Assembly: GCF_000023065.1 (NCBI RefSeq)
Contig: NC_012691.1
Span: forward strand, 2,524,501-2,588,500
Length of the DNA: 64,000 bases
Direction: 5' to 3'
Source: Tolumonas auensis DSM 9187
Lineage (GTDB): Bacteria; Pseudomonadota; Gammaproteobacteria; Enterobacterales; Aeromonadaceae
Shown in pieces: positions 1 through 9,753 of this stretch (positions are counted from its first letter, which is position 1; every line of letters starts with the position of its first letter). Under the pieces are notes generated by a model, which was not told where the DNA came from, did not search any database, and saw only the letters and a program-made list of their open reading frames with translations. The position numbers and the translations under genes were made by a program.

Positions 1-1
1 A

Positions 2-175
2 ACTGATGGCCAGGTATTAGTCATGCAGGATGCATTAGGTGTAACAACCGGTTATATCCCTAAATTCAGTAAAAATTTCCTGGCAGAAACGGGAGATGTA
101 CGAAAAGCTATCCAGCTCTATGTCGAGCAGGTAGCCAACGGCCAATTCCCGGCTGCTGAACATACCTTCAATTAA
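2..175 (+). CDS. panB: 3-methyl-2-oxobutanoate hydroxymethyltransferase, C-terminal fragment
   Basis: Only the last 57 codons are inside the window; the gene begins upstream. The reading frame gives [13 protein letters not shown] near its start and ends with AAEHTFN before TAA, which fits the C-terminal end of PanB. PanB makes ketopantoate from 2-oxoisovalerate and methylene-tetrahydrofolate in the cytoplasm, the first committed step of pantothenate synthesis. The stop codon runs into the ribosome-binding site of panC (AAGGAAG), so panB and panC are probably cotranscribed. The identity is supported by this short match and by the panC-panD context. Confidence 0.85.
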   Translation, partial: TDGQVLVMQDALGVTTGYIPKFSKNFLAETGDVRKAIQLYVEQVANGQFPAAEHTFN

Positions 176-187
176 GGAAGTCCGATC

Positions 188-1054
188 GTGTTAGTCACCG
201 AACAGATCGACGCCCTGCGCGCCGTTATCCGGGAACATCGTCAACAAGGCAAACGCATCGCGTTTGTCCCGACTATGGGAAATCTGCACAATGGTCACCT
301 GACCCTAGTGCGTGAAGCCAAGAACCATGCTGATGTCGTTATCGTCAGTATTTTTGTTAACCCGATGCAGTTTGATCGGGCAGAAGATCTGGTTAATTAC
401 CCGCGCACGCTGAGTGACGACTGTGCATTACTGGAACAGGAAGGTGTAACGGCTGTATTCACGCCGACTCCGGCCATCATGTATCCGCAGGGTCTGGAAA
501 CACAGACTTTTGTGGAAGTTCCGGAGATCTCTTATTTGCTGGAAGGTGCCATGCGTCCCGGCCATTTCCGCGGTGTCAGCACGGTCGTTACCAAACTGTT
601 CAATATCGTACAGCCGGATGTGGCTTGTTTTGGTCAGAAAGATTACCAACAACTGGCGCTGATCCGTAAAATGGTACGTGATATGACCATGCCGATTGAA
701 ATTATCGGAGTCCCAACAGTACGGGCAGAAGATGGTCTGGCGCTCAGCTCCCGGAATGGTTACCTGACCGCAGAAGAACGCCTTATTGCACCAACACTGG
801 CGAAAGTTATGGGTTGGATCGGCGAACAATTGCCAGCACGGCAAACTGCTATTCCGGCACTGATTACCGAAGCAGCAGACAAACTGAATTCGGCTGGTTT
901 CCGTACCGATGCAATTGATATTGTGGATGCTGAGACGCTGCTGCCATTGAGCGGACAAAGTACCGAAGCTGTTATTCTGATGGCCGCATGGCTGGGCAAT
1001 CGAGCTCGTTTGATCGATAATTTAGTGGTCAATTTGCGCGCAACCACCAGATAG
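188..1054 (+). CDS. panC: Pantothenate synthetase
   Basis: PanC joins pantoate and beta-alanine with ATP, the last step of pantothenate synthesis. The 288-residue product has the usual family length. The N-terminal [12 protein letters not shown] is the HIGH-type nucleotide-binding signature, and FGQKDYQQL and LSSRNGYL are the other conserved active-site segments. The start is GTG at 188, placed 7 bases after the AAGGAAG that overlaps the panB stop; no ATG fits as well. It is followed by panD after 64 bases, so one operon supplies ketopantoate, beta-alanine and the ligase. Confidence 0.96.
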   Translation: MLVTEQIDALRAVIREHRQQGKRIAFVPTMGNLHNGHLTLVREAKNHADVVIVSIFVNPMQFDRAEDLVNYPRTLSDDCALLEQEGVTAVFTPTPAIMYPQGLETQTFVEVPEISYLLEGAMRPGHFRGVSTVVTKLFNIVQPDVACFGQKDYQQLALIRKMVRDMTMPIEIIGVPTVRAEDGLALSSRNGYLTAEERLIAPTLAKVMGWIGEQLPARQTAIPALITEAADKLNSAGFRTDAIDIVDAETLLPLSGQSTEAVILMAAWLGNRARLIDNLVVNLRATTR

Positions 1055-1118
1055 TTTATAGTCGCGCCGCTGGTGTGATCTGTGGCACACCGAAGCCGAG
1101 TTACGTAAGGAAAAAGCA

Positions 1119-1499
1119 ATGCAACGAATCATGCTGCGAGGCAAACTGCATCAGGCCCGTGTTACCCATGCGGTACTGAATTATGAAGGCTCCTGTGGAA
1201 TCGATCAGGACTTTCTGGATGCTGCCGGTATCGTCGAATATGAAGCGATTGATATCTACAACATTGAAAATGGCGAGCGTTTTTCCACTTATGCTATTTC
1301 TGGTGAGCGCGGTTCCCGCATGATCTCCCTGAATGGTGCTGCTGCACGTAAAGCTGCTGTGGGCGACCGCATCATCATCTGTGCCTACGGGCCGATGACC
1401 GAAGATGAAGTCGCACAGCATAAGCCGCGATTGGTTTATCTGGATGCCCAGAACAACATTGTCCGCACCAGTAAAGACATTCCGCTGCAACTGGCCTGA
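1119..1499 (+). CDS. panD: Aspartate 1-decarboxylase (pyruvoyl enzyme)
   Basis: PanD decarboxylates aspartate to beta-alanine for PanC. The 126-residue product matches the family length. The proenzyme cleaves itself between Gly24 and Ser25 to form the pyruvoyl group, and the motif YEGSC is present at residues 22-26. Further conserved pieces are NGAAAR and the tail region YLDAQNN. An AAGGAAAAAG ribosome-binding site precedes the ATG. The end of the gene, including its TGA stop, lies inside a terminator hairpin. Confidence 0.96.
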   Translation: MQRIMLRGKLHQARVTHAVLNYEGSCGIDQDFLDAAGIVEYEAIDIYNIENGERFSTYAISGERGSRMISLNGAAARKAAVGDRIIICAYGPMTEDEVAQHKPRLVYLDAQNNIVRTSKDIPLQLA

Positions 1500-1517
1500 T
1501 AAAGGCCAGTTTTCTTT
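1489..1517 (+). terminator. Terminator overlapping the end of panD
   Basis: AACTGGCCT (1489-1497) pairs with AGGCCAGTT (1503-1511) around a 5-base loop and is followed by a short T-rich run. The panD stop codon sits at the loop edge, so the hairpin is partly coding. It would separate panBCD from pth. Confidence 0.7.
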
Positions 1518-1539
1518 CTATCTGCCGGAACTGTTTGTT

Positions 1540-2133
1540 ATGACACAACCAATACAGCTGATTGTCGGGCTGGGCAATCCCGGTCCGGAATATGCCAATA
1601 CCCGCCATAATGCCGGGGCATGGTATGTTGCTTCGCTGGCTGAACGTTACAACGGCAGTCTGCGCGAAGATCCTAAATATTTCGGCCTGACCGGACGCAT
1701 TCAGATCAACGGGCAAGATGTCCGCTTGCTGATCCCGACTACGTTTATGAATCTGAGCGGAAAATCAGTCGTCGCCTTGGCTAAATTTTTCCAGATCCCG
1801 CCAGAGAGTATTCTGGTGGCGCATGATGAACTGGATCTGCCGCCGGGTGTTGCCAAGTTTAAACAAGGCGGTGGCCACGGTGGGCATAATGGCCTGAAAG
1901 ATATCATCAATAAACTGGGCAATAACAATCAATTTCATCGCCTGCGTTTAGGTATCGGCCACCCCGGAACAAAAGAACAAGTTGTTGGTTTTGTGCTGAC
2001 CAAAGCACCAAAAGCAGAACAACAACTGATTGACGACGCGCTGGACGAAGCGGTGCGCGCAACTGATATACTATTCACTAATGATATGACCAAAGCCATG
2101 AATCGCTTACACAGCTTCAAGGCTACCGCCTGA
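1540..2133 (+). CDS. pth: Peptidyl-tRNA hydrolase
   Basis: Pth releases peptides from prematurely dropped peptidyl-tRNA so that the tRNA can be reused. The frame is open from further upstream, but ATG 1540 gives a 197-residue protein of normal size beginning [15 protein letters not shown]; an upstream start would run into the panD terminator. Visible catalytic features are Asn13 in GLGNPG, His23 in [15 protein letters not shown], and the aspartate in [10 protein letters not shown]. The [10 protein letters not shown] loop is conserved. It sits directly before ychF, as in many gammaproteobacteria. Confidence 0.95.
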   Translation: MTQPIQLIVGLGNPGPEYANTRHNAGAWYVASLAERYNGSLREDPKYFGLTGRIQINGQDVRLLIPTTFMNLSGKSVVALAKFFQIPPESILVAHDELDLPPGVAKFKQGGGHGGHNGLKDIINKLGNNNQFHRLRLGIGHPGTKEQVVGFVLTKAPKAEQQLIDDALDEAVRATDILFTNDMTKAMNRLHSFKATA

Positions 2134-2152
2134 TATTGAGGAATCAACCACT

Positions 2153-3244
2153 ATGGGTTTTAAATGCGGCATCGTCGGTTTGCCAAACGTAGGCAAGTCC
2201 ACCCTGTTCAACGCGCTGACTAAGGCTGGTATCGAAGCTGCCAACTTCCCGTTCTGTACCATCGAACCGAATACCGGTGTGGTTCCTATGCCTGATCCAC
2301 GTCTGGATCAACTGGCTGAGATCATCAAACCACAACGCATTGTGCCAACCACCATGGAATTCGTGGATATCGCAGGTCTGGTAAAAGGCGCGTCCAAAGG
2401 CGAAGGTCTGGGTAACCAGTTCCTGACCAACATTCGTGAAACCGAAGCAATTGGTCACGTGGTGCGTTGTTTTGAAAATGACAACATCATCCACGTTGCG
2501 GGTAAAGTTGATCCGGCTGACGATATCGACACCATTAATACCGAATTAGCGCTGTCTGATTTGGAAACCTGTGAACGCGCTATTCAGCGTATCCAGAAAA
2601 AAGCCAAAGGCGGCGATAAAGACGCCAAAGCTGAACTGGAAGTGCTGGAAAAATGTCTGCCACAGCTGGAACAAGCTGGCATGCTGCGCGCACTGGATCT
2701 GAGTGCCGAAGAAAAAGCCGTGATCCGCTATCTGAGCTTCCTGACCCTGAAGCCAACTATGTATATTGCCAACGTCAATGAAGATGGTTTCGAAAACAAT
2801 CCGTATCTGGATCAGGTGCGTGCTATTGCCGCCAAAGAAGGCTCTGTCGTGGTGCCAGTGTGTGCTGCCATCGAAGCTGACTTAGCTGAAATGGAAGAAG
2901 AAGATCGCGCTGAGTTCATGGCGGAATTGGGTCTGGAAGAACCGGGTCTGAACCGTGTGATCCGCGCAGGTTATGAGCTGCTGAATCTGCAGACTTATTT
3001 CACTGCCGGCGTGAAAGAAGTGCGCGCCTGGACTATTCCAGTCGGTGCCACCGCACCACAAGCCGCCGGTAAAATTCATACCGACTTTGAAAAAGGCTTT
3101 ATCCGTGCTCAGACCATCGCGTTTGAAGACTTCATCACCTACAAGGGTGAACAGGGTGCAAAAGAAGCCGGTAAGATGCGTGCCGAAGGTAAAGACTACA
3201 TCGTTAAAGATGGTGACGTGCTGAACTTCCTGTTCAACGTCTAA
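2153..3244 (+). CDS. ychF: Ribosome-binding ATPase YchF
   Basis: YchF is an Obg-family P-loop protein that prefers ATP and binds ribosomes; it is linked to translation and oxidative-stress control. The 363-residue protein carries the G1 loop GLPNVGKS (residues 8-15) and the G3 [10 protein letters not shown]. In place of the GTP-specifying NKxD it has NVNE, as expected for the ATP-using subfamily. A coiled-coil hairpin occupies the middle, and the C-terminal TGS domain ends in [21 protein letters not shown] provides the ribosome-binding site. A strong terminator follows. Confidence 0.96.
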   Translation: MGFKCGIVGLPNVGKSTLFNALTKAGIEAANFPFCTIEPNTGVVPMPDPRLDQLAEIIKPQRIVPTTMEFVDIAGLVKGASKGEGLGNQFLTNIRETEAIGHVVRCFENDNIIHVAGKVDPADDIDTINTELALSDLETCERAIQRIQKKAKGGDKDAKAELEVLEKCLPQLEQAGMLRALDLSAEEKAVIRYLSFLTLKPTMYIANVNEDGFENNPYLDQVRAIAAKEGSVVVPVCAAIEADLAEMEEEDRAEFMAELGLEEPGLNRVIRAGYELLNLQTYFTAGVKEVRAWTIPVGATAPQAAGKIHTDFEKGFIRAQTIAFEDFITYKGEQGAKEAGKMRAEGKDYIVKDGDVLNFLFNV

Positions 3245-3258
3245 GCTTTTTTAGTTCT

Positions 3259-3286
3259 GAATGCCCGCATAATGCGGGCATTTTTG
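3259..3286 (+). terminator. Rho-independent terminator of ychF
   Basis: ATGCCCGCAT (3261-3270) and ATGCGGGCAT (3272-3281) form a GC-rich stem followed by TTTTTG. Confidence 0.9.
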
Positions 3287-3298
3287 TTTCAGCTAAAC

Positions 3299-3327
3299 GA
3301 AAAAAACCCCACAAACATCGCGGGGCT
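3299..3327 (-). terminator. Terminator of the glycyl radical enzyme operon
   Basis: On the minus strand AGCCCCGCG and GTGGGG form a stem followed by a run of T (the run of A at 3297-3306 on the plus strand). It lies 23 bases past the stop of the minus-strand enzyme gene. Confidence 0.75.
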
Positions 3328-3349
3328 TAACACCAGTCTTAATTTACGC

Positions 3350-5782
3350 TCAGGCCAGCGTATGTTCCGTTCTGGCGATGATGTCATCCTGAGTATCGGG
3401 CGAAAGTGCGGTGAAAAATGCAGAGTAACCTGCCACCCGCACCACCAGATCACGATACTGATCCGGATGTTCCTTGGCAGCCAGCAGGGTTTCGCGGGAA
3501 ACAATGTTGTACTGCACATGCCAGCCTTTATGTACCTCAAAGAAGGTACGCAACAATGTCATCAGTTTCTGACGATCACGAGGTTGTTCCAGACTGTTCG
3601 GGTTCAGTTTCTGATTCAGTAACACCCCGCCCAGAATGGCGGCAGTCGGCAATTTACCCAGTGAGTTAAATACGGCGGTCGGACCATGACTATCCGTACC
3701 AGACGACGGGCTGGCACCTTCAGCCAGTGGCGTATGCGCTTTACGGCCATCAGGTGTGGCCATTGTGCCCGCGCCAAACGGTACGTTAGCTGAAATTGAT
3801 GAGGTACCGGCATAATAACCACCACCGATCGGGCCCCGGCCATAGCGGGTGTTATGGAAGTGACTGATTTCATCAATGTAACTCTGGTATGCATCAACCA
3901 GCAGTTCATCAACTGAATCATCATCATTACCGTATTTAGGTGCGCGATTGTGCAGGATCTGCCGTAAAGCTTCCCCCTCTTCACCCGCGAAGTCATCCGC
4001 CAGTTTAGCCGCCAGTTCCTGTTGTGACACTTTGCCAGCAAAGACAAAATCACGGACAGCTGCCAGACTGTTACCGGTATTTGCAATCCCAACCTGTAAA
4101 CCAGAAACCCAGTCGTATTTCGCACCACCTTGTTTTGCCGTTTTACCGCGTTCAATACAGTCATCAATCAGAGCAGAACAGATAATGTCATGCGCGTTTT
4201 CTTCCAGCATGGTATCAATGACGCAATCGATCTCTATCGTCTTACGGGCGTAGTAGCGCACCTGACGATCCCAGGCGGCCATCACTTCATCGAAACTATT
4301 GAAGTTGCCCAGAGATAACCCTTTATCCTGTGGCAGGAAGATTTTACCGGTAGTCGCGTCCTTCCCCTGCTCCAGCGCTGCCAGCATGACACGGGTAAAG
4401 TTAAGGAAGCTCATACCGGTACAACGATAGCCCCATTTGCCCGGAACTGCTGTTTCGATACAACCAATCGCGGAATAGTTATAAGCGTCTTCTTTTTCCA
4501 CACCCAGTTTGATGAATTCAGGAATAACAATTTCATCGTTATTGAACGCAGGCATACCAAACCCGCAGCGGATCACCGCCATGCAGGCTTCCAGGAAGTC
4601 ATTGCTCATTCCGGCATGATAACGCACGCTTAAATTCGGCTGAGTGGAGCGCAGACGGCCGCAAGACTCCAGGATCGTGTAGGACAGCGGGTTCACGGCA
4701 TCAACCGGCTCGCCATGATGTAATTTCTGCCCGCCAATCGTGACGTTCTGATACATCGGACTGCCCGCAGAGGATTTGGAATGCAAACCAGAACGGATCT
4801 TGTTTACTTCCAGCAACTTCAACCAACAGCCATTCAGTAACTCGATCGCTTGTTCACGGGTTAAAGTCTGTTCCATTTCAACGTCGCGACGGTACCAGTG
4901 GTACAGGTACTGATCCATCCGGCCAAACGAGACAGAGTGACCATTAGATTCAATCTGTAAAAACAACTGAATGAAGTAACAAAGTTGCAGCGCCTGCCAG
5001 AAAGTTTTTGGTGGCTGTTCCGCAATTAGATCGCAGTTTTCCGCAATTTTAAGTAACTCGTCACGGCGTTCAGTCCGGTCTTCTGTCGACGCCATTTGTC
5101 TGGCCAGATCAGCATAGCGGCGAATATGCGCAGTCAGTGCTCCGAAAGAAATATCCACAGACTTCAGGAATTGCTCACGGTGCAGATCCTCCCAGTCGGC
5201 AAGATCCAGACGCTGACGACGTTCAGCGACCTTCTGCCGTACACCTGCAATCCCCACTTGCAGGACCAGCTCATAATCCACGGCCATGTGAGCATCGCCG
5301 GAATTCATATTGCCTTCTGCCTTGATAATGCCTGAGTCCAGCAACGCCTTTTGATCATCTGAAAACAGCGCATAGCAACGATCACGTACCGTTTGACCAG
5401 CCCAGAATGGGGCAATTTCATGAATGATCGCTTTATCTTTCTCAGAAACACTGAAACCAGCGCCGGGACGTTCAGCTAACTCATTGATCTCTTTAACCAC
5501 CCAATCCATCGTGTATTCAGGGAAGATTGGTGCCGCACGAAGATAAGCACCCTGATTACCAACGATCAGCTCATCATTATCAATCCAGATAGTGCGTTGT
5601 TCTAAGTGATGCGCCAGCGCCAGCGCACGACGCAATACAACCGGTTTATCAATATTGGCTTTATATGCCTGCGTGTAATGCAACGCACGTTCCGTACAGA
5701 CTGGTGGTGAAACAATTTCAACAAGACGGCGTTTATGGTTACGCGTACGCTCAGTCAGTGTGGTCAGATCCAGTTCAGTCAT
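3350..5782 (-). CDS. pflF: Glycyl radical enzyme, YbiW/PflF type
   Basis: This 810-residue protein is a glycyl radical enzyme of the length of E. coli YbiW (PflF). The thiyl-radical cysteine is Cys441 in AIGCIET, with the catalytic glutamate at 443. The radical-bearing glycine is Gly785 in RVAGYSAFF near the C terminus. The single-Cys GCIE arrangement marks a dehydratase/lyase-type enzyme and not a true pyruvate formate-lyase, which uses Cys-Cys. The substrate cannot be read from sequence. From memory, recent work assigns YbiW to 1,5-anhydroglucitol-6-phosphate ring opening, with the product cleaved by an Fsa aldolase; the fsaA-type neighbour fits that. The activase gene ends 2 bases upstream, and GGGGG serves as ribosome-binding site. 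Oxygen sensitivity fits the FNR box upstream of the operon. Confidence 0.88.
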   Translation of the reverse strand: MTELDLTTLTERTRNHKRRLVEIVSPPVCTERALHYTQAYKANIDKPVVLRRALALAHHLEQRTIWIDNDELIVGNQGAYLRAAPIFPEYTMDWVVKEINELAERPGAGFSVSEKDKAIIHEIAPFWAGQTVRDRCYALFSDDQKALLDSGIIKAEGNMNSGDAHMAVDYELVLQVGIAGVRQKVAERRQRLDLADWEDLHREQFLKSVDISFGALTAHIRRYADLARQMASTEDRTERRDELLKIAENCDLIAEQPPKTFWQALQLCYFIQLFLQIESNGHSVSFGRMDQYLYHWYRRDVEMEQTLTREQAIELLNGCWLKLLEVNKIRSGLHSKSSAGSPMYQNVTIGGQKLHHGEPVDAVNPLSYTILESCGRLRSTQPNLSVRYHAGMSNDFLEACMAVIRCGFGMPAFNNDEIVIPEFIKLGVEKEDAYNYSAIGCIETAVPGKWGYRCTGMSFLNFTRVMLAALEQGKDATTGKIFLPQDKGLSLGNFNSFDEVMAAWDRQVRYYARKTIEIDCVIDTMLEENAHDIICSALIDDCIERGKTAKQGGAKYDWVSGLQVGIANTGNSLAAVRDFVFAGKVSQQELAAKLADDFAGEEGEALRQILHNRAPKYGNDDDSVDELLVDAYQSYIDEISHFHNTRYGRGPIGGGYYAGTSSISANVPFGAGTMATPDGRKAHTPLAEGASPSSGTDSHGPTAVFNSLGKLPTAAILGGVLLNQKLNPNSLEQPRDRQKLMTLLRTFFEVHKGWHVQYNIVSRETLLAAKEHPDQYRDLVVRVAGYSAFFTALSPDTQDDIIARTEHTLA

Positions 5783-5784
5783 AG

Positions 5785-6699
5785 TTACCCCCTAAGAATC
5801 GCAGTCAGGCCACAGTCTTTGGCTTGCTGTTCCGCAAAAGCCAGTAACTCGGGGCGCTCAAGTGGTTGCCGGGCACAGTTGTAGTCGAGCCCAAGTAAGT
5901 GATATTTGTGCATGCCATAGGTGTGATATGGCAGGAAATGAATTTCGCCACTGCCGCCAAACTGGCGGTAATGCTCAGATGCTTGCTGAATGATGGCAGC
6001 CAGCGTTGGTTCATCATCATTAAAATCAGGAATGATCGGGACACGAAACACCACATTGGCGCCATGCTCTCCCAATCTGCGGATGTTCTGCTGAATTAAA
6101 GATAGTTGTCCATCAGTCCACTGCAGGAATTTTTCCGCATCGACATGCTTAAGATCAATCAGCCATAAATCGAGCAGATCAACAACCGGTTCAATGTAAT
6201 TCCACGGTACATGCAGACAACTTTCTACTGCCGAATGAACACCTTCATCTCGGGCAATTTGTAGCAGGTGCTGCACCATTTTCCGGTGCATAAACGGTTC
6301 ACCGCCGGAGATTGTCATTCCCCCGCCACTACGTTGATAGAATGCTTTATCGCGCAGAACCTGCTGCATGATCTGTTCTGCCTGCAGACTTTCACCACAC
6401 AGCGAAATAGCGCCGCTTGGGCAAGCATCCGCAGCCTGGCGCATTAGTGATTCTGTGAGCTGCTCTCGGACAATCAGTACAGCACCAGTGCTATCCTTTC
6501 TCTGGAAGCAATCGTTATTTTTTGTACAACGCTGACATCCTGATATGCAGAGGCGTTCGTCATACAGCAAATCAAGGCTTCGGGATCGGCTTTCCGGATT
6601 CTGACACCAGCGGCAGCTGAGTGAGCATCCTTTCAGGAACACAACCGTTCTGATTCCGGGGCCATCATGTGTGGCATAACGTTGCAGGTTACAGATCAT
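5785..6699 (-). CDS. pflE: Glycyl-radical enzyme activating protein (radical SAM)
   Basis: This is the activase that puts the glycyl radical on the enzyme encoded just downstream. The 304-residue protein has the radical-SAM cysteine set CxxxCxxC at Cys25, Cys29 and Cys32 (GCSLSCRWC). It also has the inserted ferredoxin-like cysteine region (CISGCQRC ... ACPSGAISLC) typical of activases for non-PFL glycyl radical enzymes such as YbiY. The SAM-binding GGEPF motif is present. It is first in a two-gene operon with the enzyme. The symbol follows E. coli pflE (ybiY); pairing is inferred from position and the family. Confidence 0.9.
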   Translation of the reverse strand: MICNLQRYATHDGPGIRTVVFLKGCSLSCRWCQNPESRSRSLDLLYDERLCISGCQRCTKNNDCFQRKDSTGAVLIVREQLTESLMRQAADACPSGAISLCGESLQAEQIMQQVLRDKAFYQRSGGGMTISGGEPFMHRKMVQHLLQIARDEGVHSAVESCLHVPWNYIEPVVDLLDLWLIDLKHVDAEKFLQWTDGQLSLIQQNIRRLGEHGANVVFRVPIIPDFNDDEPTLAAIIQQASEHYRQFGGSGEIHFLPYHTYGMHKYHLLGLDYNCARQPLERPELLAFAEQQAKDCGLTAILRG

Positions 6700-6757
6700 A
6701 ATTCATCCTGTAGCTTTGTTTTCGCTTTCATTTAAATACTTTCATTCGAAGTTTATT

Positions 6758-6771
6758 TTGATTTAAATCAA
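6758..6771. promoter_or_regulatory. FNR box (TTGATTTAAATCAA)
   Basis: The 14-mer is a perfect match to the FNR consensus TTGAT-N4-ATCAA and is fully palindromic. It lies in the 132-base gap between the divergent activase and fsaA-type genes. A possible -10 (TATAGT, 6794-6799) for the plus-strand gene would place the box centre about 41.5 bases upstream of the start site, the classical activating position. It could also serve the minus-strand operon. Confidence 0.8.
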
Positions 6772-6831
6772 TAAAAATCAAAATCCATATTTATATAGTT
6801 AGATCTGTAAACTGACTCACAGGAGAAGACG

Positions 6832-7485
6832 ATGGAATTTTATCTTGATAGTGCCGATCTGAACGCTATTGAACGACTGGCTCGCTTTATGCCCATCCAG
6901 GGTGTAACCACTAACCCCAGTATTATTGCCAAAGGTGGCAAGCCATTAGCTCAGGCTCTGCCGGCACTACGCTCACTTATCGGTCCTGACAAAATATTGT
7001 TTGCGCAAGTCATGGCAGACAAAGCAGAAGATATGGTGAAAGAAGCAGAACAGTTACAGACGCTGGATCACCAGCTGGTAGTGAAAGTTCCGGTAACAGC
7101 TGAAGGTCTGTTAGCGATACAGCAATTGAAAACACGCAATATTACGACTTTGGGAACAGCGGTTTATTCCCCGATGCAGGCTTTGCTGGCTGCACTTGCC
7201 GGTGCCAGCTATGTTGCCCCTTATGTAAACCGTATTGATGCGCAGGGCGGCAGCGGCATTAAATGTGTTCAGGAATTGCAGCAATTACTGACATTACATG
7301 CTCCGCATTGTCAGATCCTGGCAGCCAGCTTTAAAACACCACGTCAGGTACTGGATTGTCTGCTGGCAGGATGTACCAGTATTACCCTGCCAATCGACGT
7401 TGCAGAACAATTAATTCGCAGCCCGGCGGTTGATGCGGCAATCACACAATTTAATCAGGACTGGCATCAGGCATTCGGCGCCTGA
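6832..7485 (+). CDS. fsaA: Fructose-6-phosphate aldolase (transaldolase-like)
   Basis: Fsa enzymes are class I aldolases that cleave fructose 6-phosphate or related 1-deoxy/hydroxyacetone adducts to glyceraldehyde 3-phosphate plus a ketone. The 217-residue product aligns along its length with E. coli FsaA: GVTTNPSI at residues 24-31, the Schiff-base lysine in [24 protein letters not shown], and AASFKTPRQ. An AGGAGAAG ribosome-binding site precedes ATG. It is divergent from the glycyl radical enzyme operon and shares its FNR-box region, suggesting a joint anaerobic pathway. A role as transaldolase proper is unlikely because of the short length. Confidence 0.93.
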   Translation: MEFYLDSADLNAIERLARFMPIQGVTTNPSIIAKGGKPLAQALPALRSLIGPDKILFAQVMADKAEDMVKEAEQLQTLDHQLVVKVPVTAEGLLAIQQLKTRNITTLGTAVYSPMQALLAALAGASYVAPYVNRIDAQGGSGIKCVQELQQLLTLHAPHCQILAASFKTPRQVLDCLLAGCTSITLPIDVAEQLIRSPAVDAAITQFNQDWHQAFGA

Positions 7486-7595
7486 TGTATTGAAATAATC
7501 CGGCTAAAAGTGCAGCAAAACCAGTAGATAAGCTGTTCGTTTCACTAAATTGCGGGCAAGATTTAAGCAGACGGAACAGGTTAAATAAAAAAGGG

Positions 7596-7624
7596 TTGAC
7601 GGTAACTGCGCATATACGCATAAT
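7596..7624 (+). promoter_or_regulatory. Sigma-70 promoter of the tRNA operon
   Basis: TTGACG (7596-7601) and CATAAT (7619-7624) are separated by 17 bases. They are followed by a GC-rich discriminator (GCGCCCC), the hallmark of a stringently controlled stable-RNA promoter. The first tRNA starts 44 bases downstream. Confidence 0.85.
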
Positions 7625-7668
7625 GCGCCCCGCACAGTTCAGCAGCCCTGCTGAGTTGTTCGAGTGTT

Positions 7669-7745
7669 GGCTATGTAGCTCAGTTGGTTAGAGCATCGCA
7701 CTCATAATGCGGGGGTCACAGGTTCGAATCCCGTCATAGCCACCA
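7669..7745 (+). tRNA. tRNA-Met (CAT), elongator
   Basis: A 77-base cloverleaf with encoded CCA, anticodon CAT in the loop CTCATAA, and acceptor stem GGCTATG/CATAGCC. The absence of a C1-A72-type mismatch marks it as elongator. It differs from the second tRNA-Met by a G instead of A at the base of the anticodon stem, which leaves a U-G wobble there. First gene of a five-tRNA operon. Confidence 0.95.
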
Positions 7746-7749
7746 TTTT

Positions 7750-7824
7750 TGGGGTGTCGCCAAGCGGTAAGGCAGTGGATTCTGATTCCACCATACCCAG
7801 GTTCGAATCCTGGCACCCCAGCCA
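7750..7824 (+). tRNA. tRNA-Gln (CTG)
   Basis: A 75-base tRNA with acceptor TGGGGTG/CACCCCA, encoded CCA and anticodon CTG in the loop TTCTGAT. The weak U1-A72 pair is typical of tRNA-Gln. Confidence 0.94.
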
Positions 7825-7845
7825 TCTTTATTAAAATATTCCAGT

Positions 7846-7920
7846 TGGGGTATCGCCAAGCGGTAAGGCAACGGGTTTTGATCCCGTCATACCCAGGTTC
7901 GAATCCTGGTACCCCAGCCA
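7846..7920 (+). tRNA. tRNA-Gln (TTG), copy 1
   Basis: A 75-base tRNA with acceptor TGGGGTA/TACCCCA, anticodon TTG in the loop TTTTGAT, and encoded CCA. It is identical over its full length to the next tRNA. Confidence 0.95.
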
Positions 7921-7940
7921 TATATTTTAAGTATTTCAGT

Positions 7941-8015
7941 TGGGGTATCGCCAAGCGGTAAGGCAACGGGTTTTGATCCCGTCATACCCAGGTTCGAATC
8001 CTGGTACCCCAGCCA
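7941..8015 (+). tRNA. tRNA-Gln (TTG), copy 2
   Basis: An exact duplicate of the preceding 75-base tRNA-Gln. The spacers before the two copies are also similar (both AT-rich and ending in CAGT), which suggests tandem duplication. Confidence 0.95.
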
Positions 8016-8026
8016 TATTTAAGAAA

Positions 8027-8103
8027 GGCTATGTAGCTCAGTTGGTTAGAGCATCGCACTCATAATGCGAGGGTCACAGGTTCGAATCCCGTCATAGCCA
8101 CCA
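8027..8103 (+). tRNA. tRNA-Met (CAT), elongator, second copy
   Basis: A 77-base tRNA with anticodon CAT. It differs from the first tRNA-Met of the cluster by one base (GCGAGGG against GCGGGGG), which restores a U-A pair at the base of the anticodon stem. The layout resembles the E. coli metT operon but without the leucine tRNA. Confidence 0.95.
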
Positions 8104-8257
8104 TTTCTCTCTGCACTTCCGTTCGCCGTCAATTCACCACTACGTCTTTTTTTGTATCTGCGCTTTGGCATTCTGAGCTTTCATCTGTTGCTGTGTTTTC
8201 AGCTGCTGCTCTTTCGCCTGTTTTTTTGCGGGCACAACTGACACGGATTGCGGAAAT

Positions 8258-8290
8258 AAAAAAGCAGACCCTCTGACAGGTCTGCTTTAT
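8258..8290 (-). terminator. Terminator of serS
   Basis: AAAGCAGACC (8261-8270) and GGTCTGCTTT (8279-8288) form a 10-bp stem. On the minus strand the stem runs into TTTTTTATTT. It could also stop transcripts arriving from the tRNA operon. Confidence 0.88.
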
Positions 8291-8316
8291 TTCATTTATT
8301 CATACTGCACAGCAGA

Positions 8317-9639
<1,323 letters not shown>

Positions 9640-9753
9640 TTATTGGAGTAATAGAACGATCCGCGACCAAATAAACGTCGTCGATGACTGCAGTTTACCA
9701 AAAGCAACCGGTGGCGGGTACGTCCAAACGAGGATTATTCTGTTTTGATACCG

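Noticed and set aside
7688..7966. Open frames across the tRNA cluster
   Set aside because: They are translations of the repeated tRNA genes, which are themselves certain.
8140..8244. Lys/Gln-rich 34-codon minus-strand frame between the tRNA operon and serS
   Set aside because: The only starts are GTG without a ribosome-binding site, and it lies directly behind the serS terminator. Its composition is low-complexity; it could be a gene remnant but is not supportable.
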